From contig CALVLK010000001.1 of the NCBI GenBank assembly GCA_944337235.1, positions 185,074 through 249,073 on the forward strand: a stretch of DNA of 64,000 bases, written 5' to 3'. The number at the start of each line of letters is the position of its first letter. Positions within the stretch are counted from its first letter, which is position 1. The translations under genes and the position numbers were made by a program. The notes beneath the pieces were generated by a model. The model was not told the DNA's origin. It worked only from the letters and a program-made list of their open reading frames with translations, and searched no databases. Origin of the DNA: an uncultured Clostridia bacterium (GTDB taxonomy: Bacteria > Bacillota > Clostridia > Christensenellales > Borkfalkiaceae). Positions 25,314-35,559 of this stretch are shown one piece after another.

Positions 25314-27827
25314 TTATTTCCTCTTCTGGCGGATCACAAGGAAGATGATCAGTGCGCCAGCTGCAAGCACGGCGATCACGCACACCGCAATGATCCAACC
25401 TGCGACCCCGCCTTCCTCAAGCTCAAACTTAGGCTCAGGTTCGGGCTCGGGTTCGGGCTCGGGTTCAGGCTCGGGTTCAGGCTCAGGTTCAGGCTCAGGC
25501 TCGGGCTCAGGTTCGGGTTCAGGCTCGGGCTCAGGTTCGGGTTCAGGTTCAAATTCTGCCGTCACTTCGTATGCGGCGACCGTTCCAGACACCTCGAACG
25601 CGGCGAGCAGAATGGCGCTGTCTCCGTTTTCGATGACGGCAAGGCCTTCGGGTGCGACGTCGCCCTCGGTCGCGCCGTTGAAATCGCGCGTGTTGATATA
25701 GTTGACATAGCTTGCCGCAGCGGGATCGGTGACGTCATAGATCATGATGCCGCCGATGCGCTCGAGCGCGATGAAGGCAAACGCCCTGCCGCCGATCGTG
25801 GCGATGGTAACAGCCTCGGGCTCGGTGCCCTTCTTGGCAGTGCGGCTCTCCACCTCGAGATCGTCGTTGGAGACATTGTACTGCCCGGGCAGGAACTGCC
25901 AGGTCAACGCCTCAAAGTCATTTGCACTGTCAAAGACGCGGCTGAGCCCGTCCGTTCCGACTTCGAAGATGCTGAACGAGCGTGCCCCGTACAGATAATT
26001 TCCGCTTCCGATGCCCGCCTTCACGTCGTTGTCGAGGACACGCACGCTCTCGGCCGTAACGGTGCCGTCTGCAGATACAAGATCGACCCTTGCTTCATCG
26101 GTAAAATCGCCCCATTCGCGCGCATCGCCCTCGTTGGCGGTCAGAAGATACGTTCTGCCCTCCCGCTCGTAGACGGCGATGCCGTCCGGCATGTATACGC
26201 CGTATGTATTGGCGTACGTCTTGGGAAGATATGTGCCGTCGGAATCATCGAGGTCGATGGCGTTCTCCTCGAGGCTGTAATCCTGGAAGCCGAGCGGCTC
26301 GACCGCGGTAAAGGTTGCCGTTTCGATGTTGAGGATCGCGATCGCGTTTGCCTCCTGCAGGGCGACATATGCGGCGTTGCCGCTGATTGCGATATACTCG
26401 GGTTCAAGATCGGCTGCCGCGGTGAGCGGCGCGCCGTCGCCGTCGGGATCGTTGAAGATCACGCCCTCTGCGGCGAGCTGTGCCGAAGAGAACTGTGCGA
26501 ATCCGGCAATGCGTACGGCGTTTTCGCTCGCCTGCGTGTCGATGACGCTCACCGTTCCTTCGGGGTCGACGATGCCCTCGCCATAGCCCATGCGCGGCTC
26601 GCCTTCGTCCGCCGTGAGCACATAGCGGCCGTTGCCCGCAAAGGTGACCATATCGGGCTGTACCCCCGTCGTGTAGACGGCGACGATCTCGTTGTCATAG
26701 TTGAGAAGCGCCACGCGCCCCGCCTTGGTATAGTCGGAATCCTGCAGCGCGACGGCGACCCGATCGTTGACGGGATCGACGGCAACGCTCGTCATATCGC
26801 CGTAGGCAAAGGTATTATCTTCCTCCGCCATAAGCTGCGCGATATCGACGGCCTCTATCGTTCCGAAGCTGCCGTCTGCATTGACGTTGAACACATTGAG
26901 CGTCGATTCCGCACCGTTGACGACATATGCCTTTTGATTGTCGGGGCTGTATGCGACGATCTCTGCAACGCCGCCGTCACCATTCGCCTCGCCCAGGCGC
27001 ACGCCGCCCGTCTTCTGAACGGAGAGCGCGGCATCCTCGCTGAAGCCGTCCTCCTTCACGACGTAACTTGCCTGCGCCGCAACCGTCTCGCCGCGGCTGT
27101 TCTGAACGGGGAAGTCGGCGGGAGATACCTCGGAATAGTCGAGTTCATCGGCGTCCTGCGCGTTGTTGTCGGTATCCGCGCCGTCGACGCGGGCGATCGC
27201 CTTCTTCTTGGACTGGACGTCGACATATCCGCCCTCATAAGCGGGCGGGATCTGCGCGTCCTCGGTGTCGTTCCCCTGCACGGCAAGCAGATCAACATAG
27301 CCCTGCGGGCGGTTCTCCGCCGTGATGGCAGCCGCAAAGGCGTCTGTGAGCGTCACCGCGCGGTCGAAGAGCGCAACCGAGACGCCCTTGTTGTGCAGCT
27401 GGACATCCCACTCCATGTCGCCCTCGGGAACGAGCAGCGCCGTGGAAGAGAGGGTATCTACCGCACCGCAGCGCACAAGGTAGTAGCCGTCCGCCGCGAT
27501 GCTGCCGCTCAGGGCGAGCCCGAGCCAGACGGCGTTGTCGTTGCCGTTCAGGCTGGACCTGTAGTAGAGATGCCACCCTTCCAGCAAGACGGCAGCGTCC
27601 GTCGGATTGTAAAGTTCGATAAAGCTGTGGCTGACCACTTCGGCGTCGTCGGACGCGCCGAAGACCTGATTGACGAGCACATGCTCCACCGTGACGTCAT
27701 AGGCGCCGTTTGCGTCGTATGGCGTACCGGGCGTTGCGTCCTCGGCACGCGCGCGTATGGGGCATGCCGACGCGATGAGCGCCGCACTCATGACTGCGGC
27801 AAGCATACAACTGACTGTTTTCTTCAT
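25314..27827 (-). CDS. Choice-of-anchor I family secreted protein with Glu-Pro stalk and membrane anchor
   Basis: An 837-residue surface protein. In order: signal peptide (1-28, AxA-type site), lamin-tail-like domain (~45-190: [23 protein letters not shown]), a long beta-propeller-like region (~285-750) typical of choice-of-anchor I / alkaline-phosphatase-like proteins, about 20 Glu-Pro repeats, one transmembrane helix (~810-832) and a short basic tail. It would stand away from the membrane through the wall on the stiff EP stalk. Catalytic activity is unclear. The start has an AGGAG site; the gene is monocistronic. Confidence 0.85.
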   Translation of the reverse strand: MKKTVSCMLAAVMSAALIASACPIRARAEDATPGTPYDANGAYDVTVEHVLVNQVFGASDDAEVVSHSFIELYNPTDAAVLLEGWHLYYRSSLNGNDNAVWLGLALSGSIAADGYYLVRCGAVDTLSSTALLVPEGDMEWDVQLHNKGVSVALFDRAVTLTDAFAAAITAENRPQGYVDLLAVQGNDTEDAQIPPAYEGGYVDVQSKKKAIARVDGADTDNNAQDADELDYSEVSPADFPVQNSRGETVAAQASYVVKEDGFSEDAALSVQKTGGVRLGEANGDGGVAEIVAYSPDNQKAYVVNGAESTLNVFNVNADGSFGTIEAVDIAQLMAEEDNTFAYGDMTSVAVDPVNDRVAVALQDSDYTKAGRVALLNYDNEIVAVYTTGVQPDMVTFAGNGRYVLTADEGEPRMGYGEGIVDPEGTVSVIDTQASENAVRIAGFAQFSSAQLAAEGVIFNDPDGDGAPLTAAADLEPEYIAISGNAAYVALQEANAIAILNIETATFTAVEPLGFQDYSLEENAIDLDDSDGTYLPKTYANTYGVYMPDGIAVYEREGRTYLLTANEGDAREWGDFTDEARVDLVSADGTVTAESVRVLDNDVKAGIGSGNYLYGARSFSIFEVGTDGLSRVFDSANDFEALTWQFLPGQYNVSNDDLEVESRTAKKGTEPEAVTIATIGGRAFAFIALERIGGIMIYDVTDPAAASYVNYINTRDFNGATEGDVAPEGLAVIENGDSAILLAAFEVSGTVAAYEVTAEFEPEPEPEPEPEPEPEPEPEPEPEPEPEPEPEPEPEPEPEPKFELEEGGVAGWIIAVCVIAVLAAGALIIFLVIRQKRK
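25432..25551. repeat. Hexanucleotide repeat encoding ~20 Glu-Pro pairs
   Basis: About twenty tandem copies of a GAGCCN/GAACCN-type unit (read on the minus strand) with variation only at wobble positions. It lies inside the anchor protein gene; copy number may vary between strains through slippage. Confidence 0.85.
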
Positions 27828-28012
27828 GAAATACCTACTCCTGATTCTTTCTTCTGTCTTTTTTCAAGGCAGTTCAAGTATAGCAGGCATTTCTGTTATT
27901 TTTTACATTATTTTGTCTCAAAAATGTAAAATCTGAAATCTGCACGTCAAAAAATTCAAAAAAGAGAAAACAGAACAGAGGCCACTCAGGCTGTAACATA
28001 TGCGCAAAATGC

Positions 28013-28040
28013 ACGACCCCCGACGGCTGTCGGAGGTCGT
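28013..28040. terminator. Probable terminator hairpin after the phosphatase gene
   Basis: A 12-bp stem ACGACCCCCGAC / GTCGGAGGTCGT with loop GGCT. The better T-tract is on the + strand (28046-28050); on the minus strand, where the upstream gene ends at 28092, it is followed only by GCATTTTG. The rest of 27828-28091 shows no gene. Confidence 0.5.
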
Positions 28041-28091
28041 AAGCGTTTTTATTGGGTCTGAAAAAAAGGCATAGGCCGCACGCCCGGTCTT

Positions 28092-28565
28092 TCAGAGCTG
28101 CGCACGCAGACCGAGCGCCTCGATCAGGCGGGGCAGGCAGGACAGAATGAGCGCGAGCGTCTTGCGGTATGCCTCGATCCCCATGCCGTACGGATCGGGG
28201 ATCTCTCTGCCGCACAGCGCGGGAAAGCTCGTCACGTTCGGGAAACGGCGCAGGGCGATCTGCTGATACTGCGTCATGCACACGACGACGTCGGCGCTCC
28301 GGATGAGTTTTTCCGTGAGCTGACGCGGGCGAAAACTCTTGAGCACGGTGATCTTCGCCTCTGCAAGTACGCGCGCGCTGTCAGGATTGAGCACGCTTCC
28401 CTCCGCAAGCTGCATGGCGGCAGACTGCACGGTGTAGCCCGTGATCTTGCGCCGCCGCAGTTCTCTGCGCAGCGCGGCCTCCGCCATGGGCGAGCGGCAG
28501 GTATTGCCCGTACAGACGAACAGGATCTTTTTACGCTTGGTCTTTTTGGGTGTTGCCTTTTCCAT
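28092..28565 (-). CDS. Low-molecular-weight protein-tyrosine/arginine phosphatase family protein
   Basis: 157 residues. The active-site loop VCTGNTCRS (Cys18, Arg24) and the distal catalytic Asp in IPDPYG are intact. It resembles the YwlE protein-arginine-phosphatase branch by the Thr-Cys spacing in the loop, but the Tyr-phosphatase role cannot be excluded. It overlaps the 3' end of the Sua5 gene by 35 bases; ywlC (Sua5) and ywlE are also neighbours in Bacillus. Confidence 0.88.
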   Translation of the reverse strand: MEKATPKKTKRKKILFVCTGNTCRSPMAEAALRRELRRRKITGYTVQSAAMQLAEGSVLNPDSARVLAEAKITVLKSFRPRQLTEKLIRSADVVVCMTQYQQIALRRFPNVTSFPALCGREIPDPYGMGIEAYRKTLALILSCLPRLIEALGLRAQL

Positions 28566-29559
28566 CTTCCACTCCGCAGGCGCGCCTCAGGCGGTTGAGC
28601 ACGCCCTCCATTGCATCGTCGGCGCAGGTCGGCTGAATACAGATGAGAAGGGTCGCGCAGGACTCCGCCGCGCGCAGCTGTGCATAGAGGTTGTGCGCCA
28701 TCTCCTCTGCGCTGCCGCCCAGATCGAGGGCGTCCCTTCCGCCGAGCGCCGAAAGCGCACTGTGTTCAACAAGGAAATACGGCCTGCCGCCACTTCCCCG
28801 CTCCGCCTCGTAGCAGGCGATCGCAGCCTCAAGGTCATCCGCCGCAAAATACGCCGTCTTACAGCGCGGCGAATAGTGCCGGTATGCCATGCCGGGGCTC
28901 TTGGGTCTTTCCCCCGCCTGCATGTGATATTCCCCGCACGCCCCGACGACGGAGGCGATCATCTGCCTTGTCACGAGCCCCGCACGCAGCACAAGCGGAA
29001 CGGGTCCCGTGCAATCGAGTACCGTACTCTCGATCCCGCCGCGGCATTCCCCGCCGTCCAGAATGAGAGGGATGCGCCCGGCAAAGTCGTCGTACACATG
29101 CTGCGCCGTCACGGGAGAGACATGTTTGGAGAGGTTTGCGCTCGGTGCGGCGACGGGCACGTTCACCGCACGCAAAAATGCCTGTGCCGCGGGAGAGGCG
29201 GGCACGCGGATTGCAAGCGTATCCAGCCCGCAGGAGACGAGCGGACTCACATGGCCGTGCGACGAATAGATCATCGTGAGCGGCCCCGGCAGAAAGGCGC
29301 GGCGCAGCTGCTTTGTATATTCCGGGATCTCGTCGACCAAAGGAGCAATGTCGTAGTCCCTGTGCACATGCACGATGAGGGGGTTGTCCTGCGGACGCCC
29401 CTTGGTCAGAAAGATCTTTTTCACCGCTTCGTCGCTGCGCGCGTCTGCGCCCAGCCCGTAGACGGTCTCGGTATGAAATGCGACCAGTTCACCCGAACTG
29501 ATATAGCGGCACGCGAGAAAGAGCCCCTCTCCCTCTGCCGGAAGAATACGTGTTTCCAT
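28531..29559 (-). CDS. L-threonylcarbamoyladenylate synthase (Sua5/YwlC type)
   Basis: Makes threonylcarbamoyl-AMP from Thr, bicarbonate and ATP for the t6A37 modification of ANN-decoding tRNAs. About 342 residues: the YrdC core (~5-205: TETVYGLGADA, KGRPQDNPLIVH, SANLSKHVSPV) plus a Sua5 C-terminal domain (~225-330), linked by a PKSPGMAYRHYSP motif. The ATG at 29559 was chosen; an in-frame TTG at 29574 overlaps the dnaB stop as TTGA and could be used by coupling. Neither has a clear Shine-Dalgarno. Confidence 0.92.
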   Translation of the reverse strand: METRILPAEGEGLFLACRYISSGELVAFHTETVYGLGADARSDEAVKKIFLTKGRPQDNPLIVHVHRDYDIAPLVDEIPEYTKQLRRAFLPGPLTMIYSSHGHVSPLVSCGLDTLAIRVPASPAAQAFLRAVNVPVAAPSANLSKHVSPVTAQHVYDDFAGRIPLILDGGECRGGIESTVLDCTGPVPLVLRAGLVTRQMIASVVGACGEYHMQAGERPKSPGMAYRHYSPRCKTAYFAADDLEAAIACYEAERGSGGRPYFLVEHSALSALGGRDALDLGGSAEEMAHNLYAQLRAAESCATLLICIQPTCADDAMEGVLNRLRRACGVEDGKGNTQKDQA

Positions 29560-29570
29560 GTCGTATAGAA

Positions 29571-31010
29571 TCAATCAAAAGGGATGTCGGGGGGCGGAGG
29601 AAGTTCCGCTGCGGCGCCCTCGTCGTCCGAGGCATCGCGCGCCCTACGGGGGACGGGCTCCTCCTCCGGCTCGCCCTGCGCCTCGACGTCGATAAACTTT
29701 GTGCTCTCCCCGATGAAGCGGAGCTGAATGCGCCCCGTGGGGCCGTTTCTGTGCTTAGCGATGTTGATCTCCGCCGCGCCCTTTACCACGGAGCCGGTCG
29801 CGATCTCCTCCGCAGTCGCGCCCATGTCGGGGCGGTTGATGAACATGACGATGTCCGCGTCCTGCTCGATCGCACCCGATTCCCTCAGGTCGGACAGCTG
29901 CGCCTCTTTGGTCTGGATGCGCCTCAGCTGCGAAAGCGCAAGCACGGGCACGTCGAGCTCCTTTGCCATGATCTTGAGCTCGCGCGTGATGGAGGCGATC
30001 TCCTGCTGCCTGTTCTCCGTAGAGGCATATTTCTTTTCCATTCCCATCAGCTGGATGTAGTCGATCATGACAAGATCAAGCCCCTCTGCGCTCTTGAGAC
30101 GGCGGCATTTGGAGAGGATCTCCTGCGGGGTCACGCGCGAGGAGTCGTCGATGAAGATCTTGCTCTTCTGCAGTTTATCGCCTGCGAGCATCAGCTTCTT
30201 CCAATCGCTCTGTTTGAGTTGGCCGGAGAGCGCCTTTTCCATACTGACGTTGGCATACGAGCACAGAAGGCGCTGCACGATCTGCACGCGCGGCATCTCC
30301 AGCGAGAACACCGCCGCGACCCCCTTGCGCTTGAGGCAGGAATTTTCGACAATGTTCATCGCAAACGACGTCTTGCCCACACCGGGGCGCGCCGCAAGCA
30401 CGATGAGGTCGGAGCGCTGCAGGCCGTTGGTGATGCGGTCGAGGTGGCGGAAGCCCGTCTCGAGCCCGCGGAAGGCGTTGGGATCTGCCTGGATGCTCTC
30501 GAACCTGCCGATGACCTGCCCGACGGTTTCGCCGTCCTCCAGCCCCAAGAGCTTGTTGCCGTCCTCCTGTTTGGAGATATCGTACACCCTCTTTTCCGCA
30601 AAGCCGAGCGACTCGCGCTCTTCCGGGCCCTTCATGCTGTTTTCGATGATATCACGTGCGGCGCGGATGAGCGCACGGTTGACGCTGTCGCGGCGGATGA
30701 TATCGAAATACTGCCTGTAGTTGGCTGCCGACAGCGTGATCTGCGCAAGCTCGGTGATATATTGCAGCCCGCCCGCACGCTCCAGCTTTCCGTCCCGCTG
30801 CAAACGGTCGGTGAGCGTGACGAGGTCGATTGTCATTCTTGCCGCATAGATCGCGCGCATCGCCGCCAGAATCTCGCGGTGCGATTCCTGGTAGAAATCC
30901 TCCTCGCGCAGCGATTCGAGCAGTTCGGACTGAACGTCCGCGTCGATGAGCATGCAGCCGAGCAGCGCCTGTTCCGCGTCGATGTTGTGCGGCATCTGAT
31001 TGATCGCCAT
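29571..31010 (-). CDS. dnaB: Replicative DNA helicase DnaB (DnaC in Bacillus naming)
   Basis: The hexameric fork helicase, 479 residues. It has an N-terminal helical domain (PHNIDAEQALLG), a linker, and a RecA-like ATPase with Walker A ARPGVGKTS (207-215) and Walker B LDLVMIDYIQLM; the arginine-finger region AKHRNGPTG is present. The C-terminus is an acidic, Pro-rich tail. It has an AGGAGAAAGC site and lies 25 bases after pepF. Unlike many Bacillota it is not beside rplI. Confidence 0.96.
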   Translation of the reverse strand: MAINQMPHNIDAEQALLGCMLIDADVQSELLESLREEDFYQESHREILAAMRAIYAARMTIDLVTLTDRLQRDGKLERAGGLQYITELAQITLSAANYRQYFDIIRRDSVNRALIRAARDIIENSMKGPEERESLGFAEKRVYDISKQEDGNKLLGLEDGETVGQVIGRFESIQADPNAFRGLETGFRHLDRITNGLQRSDLIVLAARPGVGKTSFAMNIVENSCLKRKGVAAVFSLEMPRVQIVQRLLCSYANVSMEKALSGQLKQSDWKKLMLAGDKLQKSKIFIDDSSRVTPQEILSKCRRLKSAEGLDLVMIDYIQLMGMEKKYASTENRQQEIASITRELKIMAKELDVPVLALSQLRRIQTKEAQLSDLRESGAIEQDADIVMFINRPDMGATAEEIATGSVVKGAAEINIAKHRNGPTGRIQLRFIGESTKFIDVEAQGEPEEEPVPRRARDASDDEGAAAELPPPPDIPFD

Positions 31011-31035
31011 GCTTTCTCCTTTGCGTCTGCGGCGC

Positions 31036-32817
31036 TTACTTTACGCCGCAGAGTTTTTCAAATTCGTCCAGCGACTGTTCAAACTCCTTCATCGCTGCGG
31101 CAAACGTCTCTTCCTTGGTGAGGTCTGCCCCCGCCATGCGCAGCAGGGATACGGGATCGGTGGAACACCCGCCCGAGAGGAATTTGAAATAATTTTCAAG
31201 CGCGCCCTCCTCGCCCGCGAGGATGCGGTTGGCAATGGCGATCGCCGCCGTGATGCCCGTCGCATACTTGTAGACGTAGAAGGAACGGTAGAAGTGCGGG
31301 ATACGCGCCCATTCGATCTCGATCTCGCGATCGTGCGTAACGGCGTCTCCGTAATAGCTGCGATTGAGCTCGTAATAGAGCGCCGAAAGATTGTCCTTGT
31401 TGAGCGGCTCGCCCGCCTCTGCCATGGCATGCGCACGCTCTTCGAATTCGGCAAACTGCGTCTGGCGGAAGAGCGTCGTGCGGATCATGTCCATGAAATA
31501 GTTGAGCAGATACTTCTTCAGATTTTCGTCCTGCGTGGTGGCAAGCATGTGTTTGAGCAGCAGCACCTCGTTGACGGTGCTTGCGACCTCGGCGACAAAG
31601 ATGGTATAGTCCGCCTTGGCCTGCGGCTGATTGCTGTTTGAAAACCACGAATGCAGGGAATGACCCATCTCGTGTGCGATCGTGAACACATCGTGCGTGG
31701 TGGGCTGGTAGTTCAGAAGGACGTAGGGATGCGTGCCGAAGATGCCGATGGAGTATGCCCCGCTGCGCTTGCCCTCCGTTTCGCACACGTCGATCCAGCG
31801 CTCGTCGCGCCCCTTTCTGAGCAGCGCAAGATATTCCTCTCCGAGGGGAGCAAGCCCCTTGAGCACAAGCTCGTACGCCTCTTCGTAGCTGAGTTTGAGC
31901 TCGGCGTTTTCCACGAGCGAGGGATAGATATCGTACATGTGCATCTCGTCGTAGCCGAGCAGCTTCTTGCGGAGCGCCATATAGCGGTGCATGACGGGCG
32001 CGGCATGGTTGACCGCGCGGACGAGATTGTCATATACAGACCTGTCGACGTCCTCGTCAAAGAGCGCCATGGCAAGGCAGCTCTCATATCCGCGCACATT
32101 CTTATAGAAGATATCCTTCTTGACGTTGCCGTAATAGGTCGTGGCAAGGGTGTTGATGATCTTGCGGTATGCGCCGTAGTAGAGCTTGAACGCCTCTTCG
32201 CGCTTTTTTCTGTCGCCCCCGCTCATGATAAGCGAATAGAGCCCGTGCGAGAGCTGCTGCCGCTTTCCGTTGTATTCGATCTCGGGCAGGTTGAGCTCGG
32301 CATTGTCGAGCATTTCAAACACGTCGCGGGCGGCGGACATCGCCTCGCCCGTCTGTGCCAGGATGCGCTCCTCCTTCTCCGAGAGGATATACTTCTTGCG
32401 CGCGGCAAGGCGGGTGAGCATATAGTCGTAATCTTTGAGCCGTTCGTCGGCGGCAAAGGCGCGCAGCGTTTCGTCGGGCAGCGCGGTGAGCTCGGGCACG
32501 GCAAACGCCGTCTCCGCCTCGAGCCGCGTCAGAAAGCTCATCACCCGCGCGAGATAGCCGTTGTACTTCGAGACGCGCACGTCCTCGTCATGCTTTAAAA
32601 AGGCATAGAGATAGACGCGCATGAGATCGCGCGAGAGCGCCTCCTCCGTCCGGAAATAGGCAAGGATATTCTCGGGCGTATTGAGCGTGCCCGCAAATTT
32701 TGCAAAATCGATGCGGCCTTTCAGCGCAGAGAATGCCGCCTCCCACGCCTCGTCGCTTTCAAAGACGTCCTCCGTCTTCCATTGATACTTGGTCTGAACC
32801 TCTTTTCTTTCCATCAT
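31036..32817 (-). CDS. pepF: Oligoendopeptidase F (M3 family)
   Basis: A cytoplasmic zinc peptidase cleaving short peptides, 593 residues as expected. The catalytic motif is AHEMGHS (His382, Glu383, His386). The N-terminal PepF helical domain and the C-terminal SGGCSTDPVSLL substrate region are intact. The start is at one of two adjacent ATGs (MMERK), with an AGAGGTGA site. It lies 10 bases after the DUF711 gene in the same run. Confidence 0.95.
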   Translation of the reverse strand: MMERKEVQTKYQWKTEDVFESDEAWEAAFSALKGRIDFAKFAGTLNTPENILAYFRTEEALSRDLMRVYLYAFLKHDEDVRVSKYNGYLARVMSFLTRLEAETAFAVPELTALPDETLRAFAADERLKDYDYMLTRLAARKKYILSEKEERILAQTGEAMSAARDVFEMLDNAELNLPEIEYNGKRQQLSHGLYSLIMSGGDRKKREEAFKLYYGAYRKIINTLATTYYGNVKKDIFYKNVRGYESCLAMALFDEDVDRSVYDNLVRAVNHAAPVMHRYMALRKKLLGYDEMHMYDIYPSLVENAELKLSYEEAYELVLKGLAPLGEEYLALLRKGRDERWIDVCETEGKRSGAYSIGIFGTHPYVLLNYQPTTHDVFTIAHEMGHSLHSWFSNSNQPQAKADYTIFVAEVASTVNEVLLLKHMLATTQDENLKKYLLNYFMDMIRTTLFRQTQFAEFEERAHAMAEAGEPLNKDNLSALYYELNRSYYGDAVTHDREIEIEWARIPHFYRSFYVYKYATGITAAIAIANRILAGEEGALENYFKFLSGGCSTDPVSLLRMAGADLTKEETFAAAMKEFEQSLDEFEKLCGVK

Positions 32818-32827
32818 GTCACCTCTT

Positions 32828-34183
32828 TTAATTTTTAAAACTATGAATGGGAGCGGGGATCAAGCCGCCGCGCCCGATAAAACGGCTCGGATCGCCGGTA
32901 TGGACCGGCATGATGGGCGCCCTGCCGAGCAAGCCGCCAAACTCCACCTCGTCGCCCACGCCCTTGCCTGGCGCGGGAATGACGCGCACCGCCGTCGTCT
33001 TGTTGTTGATCATGCCGATCGCCGCCTCGTCTGCGATGATGGCGGAGAGCACCGCCTCGGACGTGTCGCCCGGGATCGCGATCATGTCCAGCCCGACCGA
33101 ACAGACGCAGGTCATTGCCTCGAGCTTGTCGATCGTGATCGCACCGCCCCTTGCCGCCTCGATCATGCCGATGTCCTCGGACACGGGGATAAAGGCACCC
33201 GAAAGCCCGCCCACGCGGGAGGACGCCATGACGCCGCCCTTTTTGACTGCATCGTTGAGCATGGCAAGCGCCGCCGTTGTGCCGTGACAGCCCACGACGG
33301 ACAGCCCCATCTCCTCCAGGATCCGCGCGACGGAATCGCCGTTGGCGGGCGTGGGCGCAAGCGAGAGATCGACGATGCCGAAGGGGACGTGCAGCCGCTT
33401 TGCCGCCTCGGACGCGACCAGCTGCCCCGCACGGGTGATCTTGAACGCGGTGCGTTTGATGAGCTCCGCCGCCGCGCTCAGGTCGGCGTCGGGCACAGAT
33501 TTCAAAGCATGTTCCACGACGCCCGGGCCGGACACGCCCACATTGATGACGGATCCGCCCTCTCCCACGCCGTGGAAGGCACCCGCCATAAAGGGATTGT
33601 CCTCTACGGCGTTGCAGAAGACGACAAGCTTCGCGCAGCCGATGCCGTCGGCAGAGGCGGTGCGCGCCGCCGTCTCTTTGATGATCCCGCCCATGCGGCG
33701 CACGGCGTTCATATTGATGCCGGAGCGAGAGGAGCCGACATTGACGGAGGAGCAGACGCGCTCCGTCGTGCTCAGAAGCTCGGGAATGGTATCGAGAAAT
33801 GCCGCCTCGTAGTCCGCCGTGCCCTTATGCAGCAGCGCGGAATATCCCCCCAAAAAGTCGATGCCGAGCGTATGCGCGGCGCGGTCGAGCGCCCAGCCCA
33901 CCGCCGCGCTCTCCTGCGGAAATGCCGCCGTGATGAGCGAGACGGGCGTAACCGACACCCGCTTGTTGACGATGGGGATCCCGTACTCGCGCGAGAGCGC
34001 CTCTGCCGTCGGCACGAGCCCCTCTGCCTGCCTGCACACGAGGTCATAGACGGCGTCTGCCGTCTTTTTGGCGTTTTCGCGCACACAGGACAGGAGCGAG
34101 ATGCCCATCGTGACCGTGCGGATATCGAGGTGCTCCTTTTCGATCATTTCGATCGTTTCGATGACGTCGTAATTGCTGAACAT
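32828..34183 (-). CDS. PFL family protein (DUF711 / UPF0210)
   Basis: A 451-residue member of the UPF0210/DUF711 family, which is structurally related to pyruvate-formate lyase but lacks a known reaction. Typical blocks are present: [45 protein letters not shown] and [12 protein letters not shown]. The ACT-domain gene 10 bases upstream is the usual partner, suggesting an amino-acid-regulated metabolic role. The start at 34183 has a GGAGGGGG site. Confidence 0.93.
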   Translation of the reverse strand: MFSNYDVIETIEMIEKEHLDIRTVTMGISLLSCVRENAKKTADAVYDLVCRQAEGLVPTAEALSREYGIPIVNKRVSVTPVSLITAAFPQESAAVGWALDRAAHTLGIDFLGGYSALLHKGTADYEAAFLDTIPELLSTTERVCSSVNVGSSRSGINMNAVRRMGGIIKETAARTASADGIGCAKLVVFCNAVEDNPFMAGAFHGVGEGGSVINVGVSGPGVVEHALKSVPDADLSAAAELIKRTAFKITRAGQLVASEAAKRLHVPFGIVDLSLAPTPANGDSVARILEEMGLSVVGCHGTTAALAMLNDAVKKGGVMASSRVGGLSGAFIPVSEDIGMIEAARGGAITIDKLEAMTCVCSVGLDMIAIPGDTSEAVLSAIIADEAAIGMINNKTTAVRVIPAPGKGVGDEVEFGGLLGRAPIMPVHTGDPSRFIGRGGLIPAPIHSFKN

Positions 34184-34193
34184 GCCCCCTCCA

Positions 34194-34463
34194 TCAGACG
34201 CGGTGCATCGCGTCGAAGATCGCCTCGTGCTGCAACCGGATGGACATGCCGATCTCGCCGCCCTTGTGCTCGAGTGCGGCGGCAAGCGTTGCAATGTCCT
34301 TTCCGCTGCCGGAAAGGTCCACCCGCATGATCATGGCAAAGTGATCGCCCATGACCGTCTGCGAGATGTCCTCGATATTGATGCCGTTTTCATAGAGATA
34401 GGTGCTGACCACGGCAATGATGCCCGTTCTGTCTGCGCCGGATACCGTTACGACCGCCTTCAT
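34194..34463 (-). CDS. ACT domain protein (UPF0237 type)
   Basis: 89 residues forming a single ACT domain ([36 protein letters not shown]). These stand-alone ACT proteins sit beside DUF711 genes in many Bacillota and probably sense a small ligand for the partner. The start at 34463 has an AGGAGG site; one base separates it from the gene before. Confidence 0.93.
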   Translation of the reverse strand: MKAVVTVSGADRTGIIAVVSTYLYENGINIEDISQTVMGDHFAMIMRVDLSGSGKDIATLAAALEHKGGEIGMSIRLQHEAIFDAMHRV

Positions 34464-34464
34464 G

Positions 34465-34989
34465 TTAAGCCTCCTCTTCCGTATAAGATTCATAGCCGAT
34501 CAAAAGATTGCCCTGCAGGATCAGGCGGTAGCGCTTTCCCTCTTCGAAGGGCGGAAAATCCTTTTCGCCGTCCACATAGATCTGCCGCGTCATCTCTTCG
34601 TCCCGCTTTCTGTTTTTGATGGAGAATGTCGCCACATTGACGTCGACGCCGTCGTAGGTGATCCAGTCGTCGATGCCGGAAAAGGGCAGCACGGCATTTT
34701 CTTTATACCCCTCCGAGAGAAATCTCAGCATCTTGCAGTATGCCCTGCTGCGTTTGAGGCAGATCCCCGCAAAGGGAAAGAGGAAAAAGATATAGACGAC
34801 CGCCGCTGCGCATGCCCCCACGATGTACCACACGCGCGAGGGATCGTTATAAGGCAGCAGAAGATAAAAGACAACGATGAGCGCAAGGCAGATGAGGAAT
34901 GCCGCCGTCGCACCCCAGAGAATGAGATATAATCTTCTGCGCTGACGAAGCGCCGCAAGATAGTCGCTGTCGGAATAAAGTGTCGTCAT
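34465..34989 (-). CDS. Small two-helix membrane protein, unknown
   Basis: 174 residues. Two transmembrane helices (~22-45 and ~55-78) are followed by a soluble C-terminal part with alternating beta-like pattern (GIDDWITYDGVDVNVATFSIKNRKRDEEMTRQIYVDG). No family was recognised. The ATG has an AAGGAGC site and overlaps the previous gene's stop by 4 bases (ATGA), so the two membrane proteins may work together. Confidence 0.72.
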   Translation of the reverse strand: MTTLYSDSDYLAALRQRRRLYLILWGATAAFLICLALIVVFYLLLPYNDPSRVWYIVGACAAAVVYIFFLFPFAGICLKRSRAYCKMLRFLSEGYKENAVLPFSGIDDWITYDGVDVNVATFSIKNRKRDEEMTRQIYVDGEKDFPPFEEGKRYRLILQGNLLIGYESYTEEEA

Positions 34990-35540
34990 GATTGCTCCTT
35001 TTGGGCGTCCTTGTCCTTGTAGTCGGTGCGTACATACACAAAACCGCCGTCCTGTTTTCGGTATAATTCGTATCTGTCTTCATATTCGGCGAAGATATAG
35101 TCCTCATGCCCCTCCGCCGTATAGTAGATGGGAAATCCCCCCGTGAGCGAGGCGATCGGAGGGCTCTTTACCTCCTTTCCCATGCGCTTTTCCCGCCGCT
35201 GCCGTTTTCGCTCCGCCCGCCTCTTCTGCTCTTTTTCGCGGTCTTTGTTCTCCTGCTCCTTGTTCTCCCTGTTTTTCCGGTCGCGGCGGATCGCGGCGAG
35301 TACCCAGCCGACCACGGTCACCGCACAGACGAGCGCAAACCCCAGCCAGAAGTAGGACATATTCCCGCCCTGCGAAAAGACCTTCCAGAACAGCTGTACA
35401 AAGCCGCACACGATCAGATAGAGCGCGAGCAGGCGAAGGCGCAGGATCCTGAGCACCTCATACACCGTCTTGAAAACGGTGGATATCAGTTTCCAGATGA
35501 GCTGAAGAACGGTTGCGATCAGCCCGAAAAAGACGCCCAT
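34986..35540 (-). CDS. Membrane protein with charged coiled-coil region, unknown
   Basis: 184 residues. An amphipathic/hydrophobic N-terminus (1-55) and a transmembrane helix (~62-84) precede a Lys/Arg/Glu-rich stretch (~85-120, likely coiled coil), ending in a compact Tyr-rich domain (GGFPIYYTAEGHEDYIFAEYEDRYELY). No family was recognised. It has a GGAGG site and is coupled to the following two-helix protein. Confidence 0.7.
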   Translation of the reverse strand: MGVFFGLIATVLQLIWKLISTVFKTVYEVLRILRLRLLALYLIVCGFVQLFWKVFSQGGNMSYFWLGFALVCAVTVVGWVLAAIRRDRKNRENKEQENKDREKEQKRRAERKRQRREKRMGKEVKSPPIASLTGGFPIYYTAEGHEDYIFAEYEDRYELYRKQDGGFVYVRTDYKDKDAQKEQS

Positions 35541-35559
35541 GGCCGCCTCCGATGCAAAA

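Noticed and set aside
25432-25551. Short tandem repeat considered as a CRISPR or intergenic repeat.
   Set aside because: Six-base units lie in frame within a gene and encode Glu-Pro; there are no spacers.
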